Shown: positions 10,931-22,399 of the stretch, piece by piece
Layout: every line of letters starts with the position of its first letter
How positions within the stretch are numbered: the stretch's first letter is position 1
Notes under the pieces: model-generated
Told to the model about the DNA's origin: nothing
Databases searched by the model: none
What the model saw: only the letters and a program-made list of their open reading frames with translations
NCBI RefSeq assembly: GCF_030272615.1
Contig: NC_081414.1
Location: 337,020,002 to 337,084,001 of the forward strand
Source: Cryptomeria japonica
Lineage: Eukaryota > Streptophyta > Pinopsida > Cupressales > Cupressaceae
DNA: 64,000 nt
Direction of reading: 5' to 3'
Made by a program: the position numbers and the translations under genes

Positions 10931-11340
10931 CTGAAAATGATGATGCATCCTTACAACATCCTTACAATGCTCCCTTACATGTTGAAGTCTCCATTAATAA
11001 AACTTGTGTTAAATGCGTACTCATAGATGGAGGAGCTGGCTTAAACATTTGTGCATTAAGTTTGATAAAAGTTTTGGGATATTCAAAAAATGCAGTAGAC
11101 CCATAAAAGAAAATAACCATCAAGGCTTATGATGAAGCAGAATGTTCTTCTAAAGGAACTGTTGGGCTACCAATAAGGATAGGACCTATGGAAAGGGATA
11201 CATTATGTCAAGTTTTAGATTTGAACCTCTCTTACAACATTCTTCTAGGGAGACCATGGATTCACAAGATGCAAGAAGTTCCTTCTACATATCATCAATG
11301 TGTGAAATTTCCTCATGAAGGAAAACAAATCACTATAATT
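10931..11340 (+). pseudogene. Ty3/Tat aspartic protease
   Basis: The protease matures the Gag-Pol polyprotein. The active-site motif reads CVLIDGGAGLNIC; Tat and Ogre proteases characteristically have D-G-G rather than D-S/T-G. The frame is cut by TAA at 11104-11106, after which the same domain resumes near 11110 and ends in the flap/C-terminal signature NILLGRPWIHKMQEVPSTYH. The frame continues from gag as one polyprotein, with no separate start needed. Confidence 0.8.
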
Positions 11341-13384
11341 GTAGATTCCAATCAATATTGCAATAAGTTGAAGCCAACACAAGATACAAGAGTTCCACAT
11401 AACAGAGAATCAGTATATCCTACCAAAGAAATTCAAGCAAAGTTATGGGAAACTTTTGAAGAAAGGTTCAAATTAAATGATGAAGGAATGGGAAAGTATT
11501 CTTTGTAAAATTTTCCACTTTCCCCTAAGTCATATGGAAAGCCTACAGATATTCAATCAAAGCTATCAAGAAAATCAAAACATATGTTTAAAGGAACTTT
11601 TGTTAGTGCTGGAACTCTTGAAGAGGAAAATGAAGACAAAGACATTCTTGGTTGGTTGTACAAGGATGAAGATAAAACTATAGCAATAGCAGAAGAAGTC
11701 AATATTCCCATAAAATAATATGACAAAGGATATGAAATCATGCAAAAGATGGGAAATGAAGGAAAAGGACCAATTGGTAAGCAACATCAAGGTATTACAA
11801 AACCTATTTGTCTGCATTCACAATCCACAGAAGATAAATCTAGGTTGGGATATCTAAATTAAATCAAAAGCAACATAATCATCAACAACAAAAGTGGAGA
11901 AAGAAATTAGTTTCTAAAGAAGAAAATTGGCAAGAAAAGCTACATCAAGCGACTGAAACAGTAACTAATAAACAAAAGAAGCAAGAAGAACATGAAAAGA
12001 AAGAAGAGGAGATTACCATTAAAGGTGAAGAAAAATCTTGTCAAAAAAATGCAAAATCTGAACAAGATATTCCAGAAGCAGTAAAAATAGAGATGACATA
12101 AATCAGAGAACTTTTTGCACCATACGACATTCCAATATGGTATAGTGGAGTAATCTTAGATCAAGATTCAGAAATGGATTCCAATGAGTATGAATGGGGT
12201 CTAGATGTCTTATCTACTACATCAAGTAAGGAACACAATGAAGATCAAACAACTATCATGAAAGAAGACTTGTCTATTGCAGAACAAAAGATGAAGTTAG
12301 AAAGAAGGCAAGAAAAACTTAGAATTCAGAGAAAAGACGCGTATGCAAAAAGGAAAGGAAATGACAAAGACAAAGAAGTAATGCCACAAGAAGTAAAAAC
12401 AAGGATAGATCAAACATTTGAAAATACAAGATTTTCATTAAAAGAGGAACAAGATGTATCCAGATGTGGCAGAACCCTAGAAGAAATAAGAGATAGTCAA
12501 GTTGGATTGACTATTAGTTCAGAAGAAGTTGAGTTTGAAAGGACACAAAATCTATTAAAAGCATCCTCTTTATCATGTGCACAAATATGTCAACTTCTAA
12601 ATGCAAATGAGGTCAATCAAGAAGGAATTTGTAGTATTAAAGATGCGCGTGTGGATATAATCCATTCATTTAAGGGACAAATGTCACAGTTGAAGAACTA
12701 CTTGAGTGTGAACTACACAATGCTAATATTAATTTTGTTAAGACTACTTAGGAAACGCCTGAGAAAGACAATTCTCAAAAAAATTTAATCTATGAAAGTA
12801 CCTATTATATGCCAAGCTATGATCATTATGTCATGAATGCTGAAACACCTAATGATGACAGTGATTATGATTTACCCCTTCTTCATCCTGAATTAATTGA
12901 TTGGGATAATTTAGATAACCCCAAACTGAATGTCTTTTCCAATGATCATGACTTAGTCGTGTACCTTAACGCTGTTGAGCCCATCCCACCTAAGATATCT
13001 TCCATTGCAGAATCAAGTGATGTTTCCCGTAGTCAGGAAAATGCCAAACTTTCCAGTCGCAAAAATGAAATAAAACAAGGAAAGAGACCTATTGTTGAAA
13101 ACCATTTCATGGCAACATTAGATCAATCAAAAGAGAAAACAAATGACGTATCTAATGGTGAAAACCTCCTTTAGGCACCCAAAAATGGAAAGTTTGACAT
13201 TCTTCCAGCATATTTTCAAGAGAGATCTGCTATCCTGATAGAACCAACAGAAGTAGTAAACATTGGTACATCAAAGGATCCTACAATACTTCATTGTGTT
13301 GCCTCATTGTCAGAAAAAGAGAGGAAATAATACATGGAGTTCTTTATGCAAAGACAAATAAATTTTGCTTGATCTTATGCAGAT
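11341..13384 (+). pseudogene. Protease-RT linker of the Ty3 polyprotein
   Basis: About 2 kb between protease and RT is covered by broken frames (11188-11508, 12174-12788, 12809-13174) rich in Lys, Glu and Asp. One part is a strongly charged, probably coiled-coil segment near 12280-12380. Long spacers here are known in Ogre-type elements, where an intron has been described. I cannot confirm splice sites. I assign no enzyme function. Confidence 0.5.
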
Positions 13385-14248
13385 ATGCCAGGACTTAACC
13401 CTGATCTTATCATGCATCATCTTAATGTGGATTTAAAAGAAAAACCCATTAAGCAAAAGCTAAGAAAGATGCATCCGCACATTGCTCTTCCTGTAAAAAT
13501 CGAGCTAAATAAACTATTAGAAGTAGGTTTCATAAGACCATTTTCTTATCCAGAATGGGTTTCAAGTATTGTACCAGTATCAAAGCCAGATAAGAGCATA
13601 AGGGTCTATACAGATTTTAGAGATCTGAATAAAGCATGTCCAAAAGATGATTTCCCGCTACCAAACATTGATATCATAGTGGACTTATCAGCAGGACATG
13701 AGATGTTTTCATTAATGGATGGCTTCTCAGGATATAATCAAATAAGAATCACACCTGAAGATCAAGAGAAGACAACTTTCACCTGTGCATGGGGAACATA
13801 TTGCTAGAATGTTATGCCATTTGAGCTTAAGAATGCAGGAGCAACTTATCAAAGGGCTATGATGATAATTTTCCATGATATGATGCACACATTTATGGAA
13901 GATTATGTCGATGACATACTTATAAAATCTCATACAAGACAAGAACATTTGAACATTTTAAGCAAGATTTTTGATAGGCTAGAAAGATATCAATTGAGAT
14001 TAAATCCAAAGAAATGTACATTTGGGGTAACCTTTGGAAAGCTCCTTGGGTACATTATATCAGCTCATGGCATTGAAGTAGATTCTAAAAAAGTCAAAGC
14101 TATCATGGAGATGGAGTCACCTAAGAACATAAGTCAATTGAGATCTTTACAAGGAAGATTGCAATCAATCAGGAGATTTGTTTCTCAGTTAGCAGATAGA
14201 TGTCTTCCATTCAAATGGGATCTAAAATGTGAAGAAGCTTTCTTGTAA
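13385..14248 (+). pseudogene. Ty3/Tat reverse transcriptase
   Basis: RT copies the element RNA into DNA. The finger/palm signature runs from KQKLRKMHPHIA through GFIRPFSYPEWVSS, VYTDFRDLNKACPKDDFPLP and MDGFSGYNQI. A TAG at 13805-13807 interrupts it, and it continues as VMPFELKNAGATYQRAM and then the catalytic DYVDDILIKS (13900-13930). Next come LRLNPKKCTFG and LGYIISAHGIEV, the standard Ty3 connection. All catalytic aspartates are present despite the stop, so this is a relatively well-kept domain. The TAG is a single-codon lesion. Confidence 0.9.
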
Positions 14249-14757
14249 ATAAAAGAATATCTTATGAGTCCTCTAGTATTGATATCACCAACCAAAGGGA
14301 AACCATTGTTACTCTATGTCTCTGCAACAAGTGTATCATTAGGCACTCTCCTAGCTCAACATGATGATGAAGGAAAAGAAAGAGCAGTTTATTATATCAA
14401 TAGAACACTTGTTATGAAGTAAATTATTCCTCAATTGAAAAGATATGTCTAGCAGTTGTATTTGCAACTCAGAAGTTGCGACATTATATGTTGATTCATT
14501 CTGTAAAACTAATAGTAAAGATAGTTCCTCTCAAATATTTGTTGAGCAAGTCAACATTGACAGGGAGACTAGCCAAATGGGTTATGATACTGAGTGAATT
14601 TGACATAGAATATGTTGACTAGAAAGCTATCAAGGGACAAGTCATCACTGATTGGTTGATGCACTTTTACAAAATGACATGCCTTTGCACATCGAATTTC
14701 CTCATGCTAATATCTTAACAGTAAGTACAAACTTTTGGGAATTGTACTTTGATGGTT
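14249..14757 (+). pseudogene. Ty3 RNase H, and start of the second RNase H
   Basis: After RT a normal Ty3 RNase H is readable from about 14249 to 14640 (LLYVSATSVSLGTLLAQHDDEGKE region), with stops at 14246, about 14418 and later. From about 14730 a new domain begins with FWELYFDGS, the usual first strand of the extra archaeal-type RNase H. It is cut at 14762 by a Copia insertion and resumes at 20690. Confidence 0.8.
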
Positions 14758-14762
14758 CTTAT

Positions 14763-15213
14763 TGTTGGTGTAAATAAATATTCATTATGGATATTATTAC
14801 ACTTTACTTAAGTTAACTTAGGATAATGCATTTCTTCGTAGTTGGGATTTGAGACACTTAGAGAAGTGTGCACATAGGGATAGAGCTTGTAGGAGAAATT
14901 CCACCTTTTGTGGTCTTGTTTTGTTGTTACACTCCACATTCAGTGGGTCATCCACCTCTTGTGGAATATTATATTATTTCTCCTACCTACCCCTAGTATT
15001 TCTTACCTACCCTTTTTTCTCTTTGAGCCACATGTCATGATTGTGTGCTCGTACATCCATATGACCTTGCCTATATAAGAAGGCCTATATTCATTGTATT
15101 GGTGAATCTAGTTGATCATTTTCATATTGATGAGAATACAGTTTGTTCTTGTCATTCTTTTGTCTCTATTTTAATACTTTTCATTGTGCCCTTGATCTTG
15201 GCAAAATCTCACA
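14763..15213 (+). repeat. 5' LTR of Copia L3
   Basis: 451 bp, starting TGTTGGTGTAAATAAA and ending TCTCACA. A TATA-like TATATAAG lies at 15072-15079. It is 20 bp longer than the 3' LTR because of an indel around 14995-15025. Confidence 0.9.
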
Positions 15214-15230
15214 TGGTATCAAAGCCATTG
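15214..15230 (+). other. Primer-binding site of Copia L3
   Basis: TGGTATCAAAGCCATTG immediately follows the LTR. It matches the common plant Copia initiator-Met-tRNA site TGGTATCAGAGC with one change in its first 12 bases. Bases 15231-16160 form an untranslated leader without a convincing gene. Confidence 0.8.
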
Positions 15231-16235
15231 GGACTTCATTGATTGGTTTTTGGAGACATCGTGGAAGGCTTCTATTTTTGGATCTGAGGAACTACGCTTT
15301 TTGGAGGCATCTTGGAGCATTTTTGACCTCACTATTGCATCCAGGAGGCCATTTCCATAAAAATCAAGTATAAATTCGACCTATTTTGGCGAAAATCAAT
15401 TTTTGGGTGTAGAGGGAATTTTCTTCCCAATTTGAGTGGTACAATACAGAATTTTCAGATTTTTTTCAAACAAAACAAAAAAAAAATTCTGAAAATTATA
15501 TTCCAATTTGAAAATTATTTTTGGGATCATACCTTCTACCCAGTCAGTGCCCAGTTAGCAACACCCAGTCAGCGCCCAGTCAACATTTTCTTTGGAAATT
15601 CTTAGACCCCTCTCTGTTGAGCAGTTTGGATTTTTGGGTCAACTTTGGAGGCCCATAACTTGTTCAATTTTGCTCCTTTTTGGGTGCAATTTTTTTTGAT
15701 TTGGGCTAATTTTTCATTCTCTTCACAGAGGTGTGGTTATTTTCTAGTTTTGGTGCATAGGGATTTCATAATTTTCAGATTCTCTCAGCTATACCTGTCC
15801 AATCCTCAATTCTACAACTTCAAAGGCCTCATTTGAGCTCATACGACCTCCTTTTCATGTGCTTTTTTTTTTGAAAGTGCATGTTTTTTTATCTACTTTC
15901 ATAATATATGATCCAATTTTAGAGATTTTAAGTATAAATTGTACTTTCAGATATTGGTCTTATTTGGCCTATTTGGTACTTGTAAATTGCTTGGATCTTA
16001 GTTTAGATCTCTTGCATTATTAGTTTAAGTCTCTTTTGGTCTTATTGAGGCAGTTGTAAAATTGAAATCAGAAGTCCACTTTTCCATTTTTTGCAAGTGG
16101 CCCATTGTAAATGCACTAAGTATAAAGTGCCAAATCATCACTTTTGGGGGGGTTCTTTGATTGAGTGAATTTGGGGGGGGGGGTGTCTTGTGTTATTGTG
16201 CCTCTCTTTCCTTATGCTCTTTCATTTTTGTTGTA

Positions 16236-17130
16236 ATGAGTCCTCATAAATTTCCATCTTTAACTCCACATAATTATGCATCATGGAAAATTAAAGTATG
16301 GAGCAAATTAATGGAAAAAGGTCTCATGCATTACATAGATGGAACAATAGCAACACCACCAGATCTTAAGGTTGATCCTAATGCTCAGTTAGAATGGCTC
16401 ACTAAGAATTGCATGGCTCTTGGAACTTTGCGCAAGTATGTATCAGATGACCTCATCTTTCATATTGAAAAGTGTACTACAATCAAAGATGCTTGGGATA
16501 TGTTTCAGAAATTGTATGGTCAAGTTGATGAAATTAGAGGTTATAAGATTGACAATGAGCTCACCAAATTGGATCTCAAGAGTTTTGATAGAATCCAAGA
16601 TTATGTCACCAAAGCAAATGAGCTAAGAGCAAAGCTTAAGGATTGTGGAATTGACAAAAAGGATGCTCAATTGATATTCAACTTGTTGGCCAAGCTTGCA
16701 CCAGAATATGTAGCATTTGTGTCTAGCTTCCAAACTCATCATTTGACAGTGGGGAGTTCATATGTTATGCCTTCATTTGATGCTTTCACAGAAATGTTGA
16801 TATTGGAACAATCTAAGTTGTTGAACATGGGGCTTCTCAAGTCTTCAAAGTCCTAGGCTTTGGTGGCTAATCAAGGGAATCAAAGAAGTCAAGGCAAAGA
16901 TTCCAACAACAAGAAGAAGCAATCTAAGTCACAGCCACAATAGGAAAAAGGACAACCATCCTCTCCATCACAAGGCAATTTTTCATCCTCTTCCAAGAAT
17001 GGGACACCACCTAAGAAGGATAAGCCAACTTGTGCATATTGCAAGAAGTATGGTCATGATGAGCATTGATGCCACACAAAGCAAGTTGATGAGTTAACTA
17101 ATCTTCTTAAGAAAAAATACATCAACTTGC
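16236..17130 (+). pseudogene. gag: Copia L3 gag
   Basis: I take the start at 16236 (MSPHKFPSLTPHNYASWKI) because Copia gag begins just before the Y-x-x-W motif; an in-frame upstream ATG at 16161 would add an atypical glycine/cysteine tail. The UBN2-type gag core runs to about 16850 (DAWDMFQKLYG, then ELRAKLKDCGI), where a stop occurs. The zinc knuckle at about 17028-17070 reads CAYCKKYGHDEH, then a TGA just before the last cysteine. Confidence 0.85.
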
Positions 17131-17199
17131 CATCCACCTATGCAAAGAAGGATTCATCTCCTTCCTCTTCCTCACAGTCTAAGGGAAAAGGGCAAGCAT

Positions 17200-17640
17200 T
17201 TGTGGCTACAACAAGTTCTTCACAGCAGTGGATACTTTACTCAAGTGCCTCATATCACATGGGTTCTACAAAGGAGTAGTTTTCTTCATTGGAGCCATCT
17301 AAGGTACCTCACATTTACATAGGTGATGATACACAAGTAGAGGTTGAAGGGAAAGGTTCAGTTGACATGGATGATGGAACATTTGAGAATGTTCTCTATG
17401 TTCCTAACTTGTCTGCCAACCTTCTCTCTATCTACCAAATCACTCACTATGGGAATGGGAAAAAGGTTGAGTTTACACTAGATTTAGTTATGGTAAAGGA
17501 ACTTGATGATGATGCCTTGGTAGTAGTGGGACAAGTCAATGACAACTCAAGGCTTTATTCATTCTCCCACTTTGTGCCAAGTTCACCTTCTAGGGCCTTG
17601 CTTACTCATTCAAATTCAGAAAGTAAGCTATGGCATGAGT
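17200..17640 (+). pseudogene. Copia L3 protease relic
   Basis: The conserved protease core is readable near 17228 as WILYSSASYHMGS. The catalytic aspartate position of the usual D-S-G reads Y-S-S, so proteolytic activity is lost. A TAG follows at about 17277. Downstream are the normal G-x-G-S and NVLYVPNLSANLLSI segments that lead into integrase. Confidence 0.8.
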
Positions 17641-18720
17641 AGTTTGTTCACCTCAACTACCACTATCTTTAGCAGCTTAGCACTAAAGACATGGTCACGA
17701 GTCTACCTCGAATTAGTTTTTCAAAGGGTGTATGTTTAGGATGTTCCATGGGCAAGCATCCCGAGGAAAAGTTTGATAAGGGGAAATCTTGGAGAGCTTT
17801 GGAAGTTCTTCAACTTGTTCACAGTGATGTAGCAGGTCCATTTCTAGTACCTTCATTTTGTAAGGCCTGCTATGTCCTCACCTTCATTGATGACTACTCC
17901 CGCTTCACTTGGGTCTACTTTCTTATTCATAAGAGTGAAGTATTTGATAGATTTTAGGACTTCAAGACTCGTGTGGAGAAGCAATCCGGGAAAGTGGTGA
18001 AGATACTTCATATAGATAATGGAAGGGAATATGTGAACAAGAGACTTGAAGATTTTTGTACATTTGAGGGGATTGATCTTCAGCATTCTATAGCATACAC
18101 TCCACTGCAGAACAGAGTTGCAGAACACAAGAATAGAACTCTTAAAGAAATGGCTAGCTGTATGATTCATGCACGTTCTCTTGACCCCACTTTTTGGGCC
18201 CAGGCTATCAGTTGTGCCACACACATCTAGAATCGGGTTCCTCACAAAGCTTTGCAAGGTATTACTCCTTTTGAAGCTTGGCCTGGTAGGAAACCGATTG
18301 TGAGACATTTCAGAGTCTTTGGGTGTCCAGCATGGGCTTGCATACCTCCACAGAAATGCAAGGCATTGGAACCTTAGAGTCGGCCTTGTATATTTGTTGG
18401 ACATCTTGAGGGTGTTAAGGCATATAGATTGATGGATCTTGAGACACATGAGGTGTTCATTGAGAGGAGTGTTCACTTTGAGGAAAGCTCTCCTAGCTTA
18501 GCCTCTCTACCTCCTCCACCTTCCTCCATTGTGGAGAGTGATGCTAGTGATTCAGATGATGAGACTCCTTCAACTTCAACTCGTAGGGTTACACCTCCAC
18601 AGGGTCCACTTGCAGTTGAGGAGCCTCATTCTCCACCTCCACCTAGACCTCATTGGGCTCGACAGACACTTGAGTCTATAGGTTCTCTTGTTGGTGATCC
18701 TTCAGATACACGGAGAACTT
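17641..18720 (+). pseudogene. Copia L3 integrase
   Basis: Integrase inserts the DNA copy into the genome. Readable parts are a GCSMGKHPEEKF linker, VHSDVAGPFLVPSF (first catalytic Asp), TFIDDYSRFTWVYFL, then after a TAG HIDNGREYVNKRLEDF (second Asp) and LQNRVAEHKNRTLKE (the Glu region). Stops lie at 17956, 18228 and about 18376. A proline/serine-rich C-terminal tail ends at 18721. All three acidic catalytic positions are still present. Confidence 0.85.
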
Positions 18721-18775
18721 GATCACAACATCAGGATCTTCCACATGCATTCATTGCTACTACTTCTGATCCATA

Positions 18776-19320
18776 GACATTTTGGGAAGCATCAGGGGTT
18801 CCTGAGTGGGACCAAGCTATGGAGGAAGAGTATAGTTCCTTGATGAAGAACAACACATGGGATTTAGTCCATCTCCCTAAGGGGAGAAAGTTGGTTTGAT
18901 GTAAGTGGATCTGTTGAACCAAGTATGTTGCGGATGGTAGTGTGGATAGGGTTCACTAGGTGTCATTCTGATCCGAATGTCTACATTTTGTGAAATGATG
19001 ACTCTCACTTGATACTTGTGCTCTATGTTGATGACTTGATCATTATAGGGAGTACTGCATCCATCATTAGCAGGGTCAAATCTGCTTTGCATGACAGATT
19101 TGGTATGACTGAGTTGGGTCTTTTGCACTACTTTCTCGGGATAGAGATTTCATAGTCACCTTCCAGGATTACACTATCACAACCCAAGTATACTCTTGAT
19201 CTACTTGCATGCATTTCATATGGCTGATTGTAAGCCTACACCGACTCCCTTTCTTTCAAGAGTCAAGCTTGAGGCTTAGTGTTCTTCTCCACTAGTTGAT
19301 GCCACTTTGTATCGTTAGCT
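18776..19320 (+). pseudogene. Copia L3 reverse transcriptase, internally deleted
   Basis: The N-terminal signature is present (WDQAMEEEYSSLMKNNTWDL at 18805-18865). Soon after GSVDRV (about 18945) the reading jumps to a segment that normally lies well over 100 residues further on, then to LYVDDLIIIGS (about 19020-19052) and LGLLHYFLGIEIS. The RT core between these points is missing, an estimated 0.4-0.5 kb. Stops are frequent afterwards. Confidence 0.8.
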
Positions 19321-19935
19321 TGTGGGTAGTCTCATCTACTTGACCCATACACGCCATGATATTTTATTTGCAGTTGGCATGGTTTCCTGCTTCATGGAGG
19401 AACCACAAGAGCTTCATTGGAAATCTGCCAAATGCATCCTTCATTATATCCAGGGTACACATCACTATGGGATTCACTATGTAGTAGGCACAGGACTTCA
19501 CTTGGTTGGTTACACAGACTCCAATTGGGCTGGCAATCTTGATGATCGTAAGTCTACTTCTCGTTACAATTTTCACCTTGGTTTAGGCCCCATTTGTTGG
19601 CAGAGAAAGAAGCAACATGCTATTTCTCTCTTCGACTAAGGCTAAGTATCGAGGCACTGTTAACGCAGTGACTGAGACCATTTGGCTCCAGCAGATTCTC
19701 ACAGAGTTTGGGTTCACCACTCCATGCTGACAGTTCTACATTGCAACAATCAGAGTGCTATTGCAATCTCAAAGAACCCACTCCAGCACCAGCAGACCAA
19801 ACACATCAAGATTCATATGCACTATATCCGAGAGCTCATTCAGGAGCAGGTCATTGATTTGCAGTATTGTCCTACAGCGGAGCAGGTTGCTGACATATTC
19901 ACCAAACCTTTCACTGAGAGTAAGTTCCAGTAGTT
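19321..19935 (+). pseudogene. Copia L3 RNase H
   Basis: RNase H removes RNA from the hybrid during replication. The first half runs in frame 19322-19639: VGSLIYLTHTRHDILFAVG and TDSNWAGNLDDRKSTS. A frameshift near 19630 precedes KAKYRGTVNAVTETIWLQQI. The C-terminal part is in another frame at 19682-19933 (NNQSAIAISKNPLQHQQTKH, then VADIFTKPF). At least two frameshifts are present. Confidence 0.85.
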
Positions 19936-20241
19936 GCAAGCTCTCTTGGGGGTGCAGGATGTGTCATTAGGGGGGGTCAGCTGACTTCTCCTTCCTCTCT
20001 TATGGGGGGGACTTTTTCCTCTTTGAGGTTTTGTCCTTCTTCTTTGAGAGTCTTTTGTACTTTCATCTCTCTTTTGGGGGGGAGTTTTTTCCCACTAGGT
20101 TTTCTCCTTTTCTTCGTTTGTGAAAGATTGCATTGCATGGTTTTGCTTGCATTTGCATATTGTACATGGGTACCTATCATGGCCTAGTATTCGGGACCCA
20201 TCTTGCATTATTGACTTGAGTCTTCATTCCCCTAAGTTGCA

Positions 20242-20253
20242 CTTAAGGGGAGG
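20242..20253 (+). other. Polypurine tract of Copia L3
   Basis: TTAAGGGGAGG directly precedes the 3' LTR, the normal place for plus-strand priming. The spacer 19936-20241 has no gene and several G-runs. Confidence 0.7.
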
Positions 20254-20684
20254 TGTTGGTGTAAATAAATATTCATTGTGGATATTATTACACTTTACTT
20301 AAGTTAACTTAGGATAATTCATTTCTTCATAGTTTGGATTTGAGACACTTGGGGAAGTATGCACATGGGGATAGAGCTTGTAGGAGAAATTCCACCTTTT
20401 GTGGTCTTGTTTTGTTGTTACACTCCACCTTTGGTGGGTCATCCACCTCTTGTGGAATATTATATTATTTCTCCTACCTACCCTTGATTCTCATTGAGCC
20501 ACATGTCATGATTGTGTGCTCGTACATCCATATGGCCTTGCCTATATAAGAAGGCCTATATTCATTGTATTGGTGAATCCAGTTGATCATTTTCATATTG
20601 ATGAGAATATAGTTTATTCTTGTCATTCTTTTGTCTCTATTTTAATACTTTTCATTGTGCCCTTGATCTTGGCAAAATCTCACA
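20254..20684 (+). repeat. 3' LTR of Copia L3
   Basis: 431 bp, a near-copy of 14763-15213 with scattered substitutions and one 20-bp difference. A TATA-like motif lies at 20543-20550. The apparent open frame 20516-20881 runs through this LTR into Ty3 coding sequence by chance. Confidence 0.9.
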
Positions 20685-20689
20685 CTTAT

Positions 20690-20880
20690 ACACAATATGG
20701 ATCAGGTGCAGGAATCTTTTTCATCACACCTCAAGGACACATAATTTCAAAATTGTATAGACTACGATTTCCATGCACCAATAATACTGCAGAGTATGAA
20801 GCATTGGTTATAGGGCTTAAAATGGCCATTGATTGGAACGTCAAAGAACTACATGTCTATGGTGATTCACAACTTAAATG
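20690..20880 (+). pseudogene. Second (archaeal-type) RNase H of the Ty3 element, continued
   Basis: This is the same domain that begins at about 14730. It resumes directly after the CTTAT duplication as YGSGAGIFFITPQGHI, RFPCTNNTAEYEALVIGLKM and LHVYGDSQL, the hallmark of the extra RNase H of Tat/Ogre elements. A small deletion after GDSQL shifts the frame, and the C-terminal part reads on from about 20880 in the next frame (NDEYKTKDDKLMPY). The upstream and downstream parts join in frame across the Copia insertion. Confidence 0.85.
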
Positions 20881-22399
20881 ATGAATATAAAACAAAGGAT
20901 GATAAGCTTATGCCATACAAACAATCAGTGGAGGAATTTAAAGAACACTTTAAAGAAATATCATTCACCCAGATTCCAAGAAATGAGAATAAAGCAGTAG
21001 ATGCAATGGCTACAATAACATCTCTCTTGAAAAATAAGGAGAATCAACAACATTACAAATTTCTTGTGGAAGATATCTTAACCCCTACTATCCAATCCCA
21101 ACATACCTATCGAATTTGCCATATATCAGAAACTAGTCAATCCTTATACGGTCAAATTTATCAGTATTTAAAAGATCATATCCTTCCTCTTGAATTATCT
21201 TGTAATCAGAGAAGAAACTTTATCCGTCACTCCTCTCACTATACTATTATTGCTGATATCCTATATAGGCGTGGTCTAGATGGTACGTTGTTGAGATGTC
21301 TTGAAAAGGATGATTTTGAGAGAGTTCTTAATGACATTCATGTAGGTATTTGTGGAACACACTCAAGTGGTTTAACATTGGCTAAGAAACTTCTTCATAT
21401 GGGTTACTTTTGGCCAACTATGGAAAGAGATTCATTCACATATGCTAGAAAATTTAAACAATGTCAGATCCATGGGAATCTCATTCATGCGCCAGCCCAA
21501 GAGTTATATCCTATGACAGGATCATGACCATTTTCACAATGGGGCCTTGATTTTGTAGGAAAGATCAATCCCTCATCTTCTAATGGACATAAATTTATTC
21601 TAATTGCTACTAAATATTTTACTAAGTGGATTGAAGCAGTGCCTTTAACAATAGTGACAGGAAAATAAATATCATCCTTCATTTTGAATTATATAATCTG
21701 TCGCAATGGAGTTCCTATGACCATTATCATTGATAATGGAAGATCATTGAAAAATCAAGATGTGAAAGAGCTATATGAATAGTTTCATATCCAACATAGG
21801 TTCTCTACTCCATATTATCCACAAGGTAATGGTCAAGCTGAGGCATCAAACAAAACTATCTTAAAAATCTTGAAGAAAATAGTCAATGAAGCCAGAAAAG
21901 ATTGGCACATTCAGCTAAATCCTGCTCTTTGGGCATACCGAACTAGTGTCTACACTCCAATAGGGGTAACTCCATATTGTTTGGTCTATGGATCAGAAGC
22001 TATATTACCTATAGAAGTAGAGATACCTTCTCTACGAGTATCATTGCATGGTCTTATACCAGAAGAAGAACAATGAGTCTCTCGACTCCAAGAACTAGAA
22101 CTGATTCAAGAACATCACCAAAATGCAATAGAACATTTGAAAGTATACCAACAAAGAATGGCAAGAAGCTATAACCATAGAGTCAAGCCATGTATTTTCT
22201 AGATTGGAGATATAGTTCTAAGGGAGAATCCAAGAAATCAACAAGACCGGGAAAAGAAGTGAAAATTTGAACTGAAGTGGCTAGGACCTTTTGTCATAGT
22301 AGCAACATATGGATCAGGAGCATACAAGTTATCTACCCCTAAAGGTGATTGGTTTGATGAACCTATCAATTCTATCCATCTCAAGAAATTCTATGCTTG
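20880..22399 (+). pseudogene. Ty3/Tat integrase
   Basis: After the tail of the second RNase H the zinc-binding region reads HVGICGTHSSGLTLAKKLL and YARKFKQCQIHGN. The first cysteine of the pair is replaced by Phe. The catalytic core has WGLDFVGKI (Asp), IIIDNGRSLKNQ (Asp) and QGNGQAEASNK (Glu), all three intact, then WAYRTSVYTPIGVTPY. The C-terminal WLGPFVIVATYGSGAYKL and HLKKFYA end at a TGA at about 22399. Stops occur at 21525, 21666, about 21780, 22075, 22200 and 22259. No chromodomain is visible, as expected for Tat. Confidence 0.88.

Larger units (their letters stand above)
14763..20684 (+). mobile_element. Copia element L3, full-length with internal RT deletion
   Basis: It is flanked by a perfect 5-bp target duplication, CTTAT (14758-14762 and 20685-20689). 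The 5' LTR is 14763-15213 and the 3' LTR 20254-20684. The LTRs are clearly more alike than those of the other elements in the window, which agrees with this being the innermost insertion. The order is LTR, primer site, gag, protease relic, integrase, shortened RT, RNase H, purine tract, LTR. It cannot make its own proteins: stops and frameshifts occur in all domains, the protease catalytic residue is lost and part of RT is missing. Confidence 0.9.

Noticed and set aside
17853-18476. 207-codon reverse open frame
   Set aside because: It is a shadow of the Copia L3 integrase on the opposite strand.
20516-20881. Single gene spanning the L3 LTR and Ty3 RNase H
   Set aside because: The frame runs by chance from LTR into Ty3 sequence; only the part after 20689 is coding.
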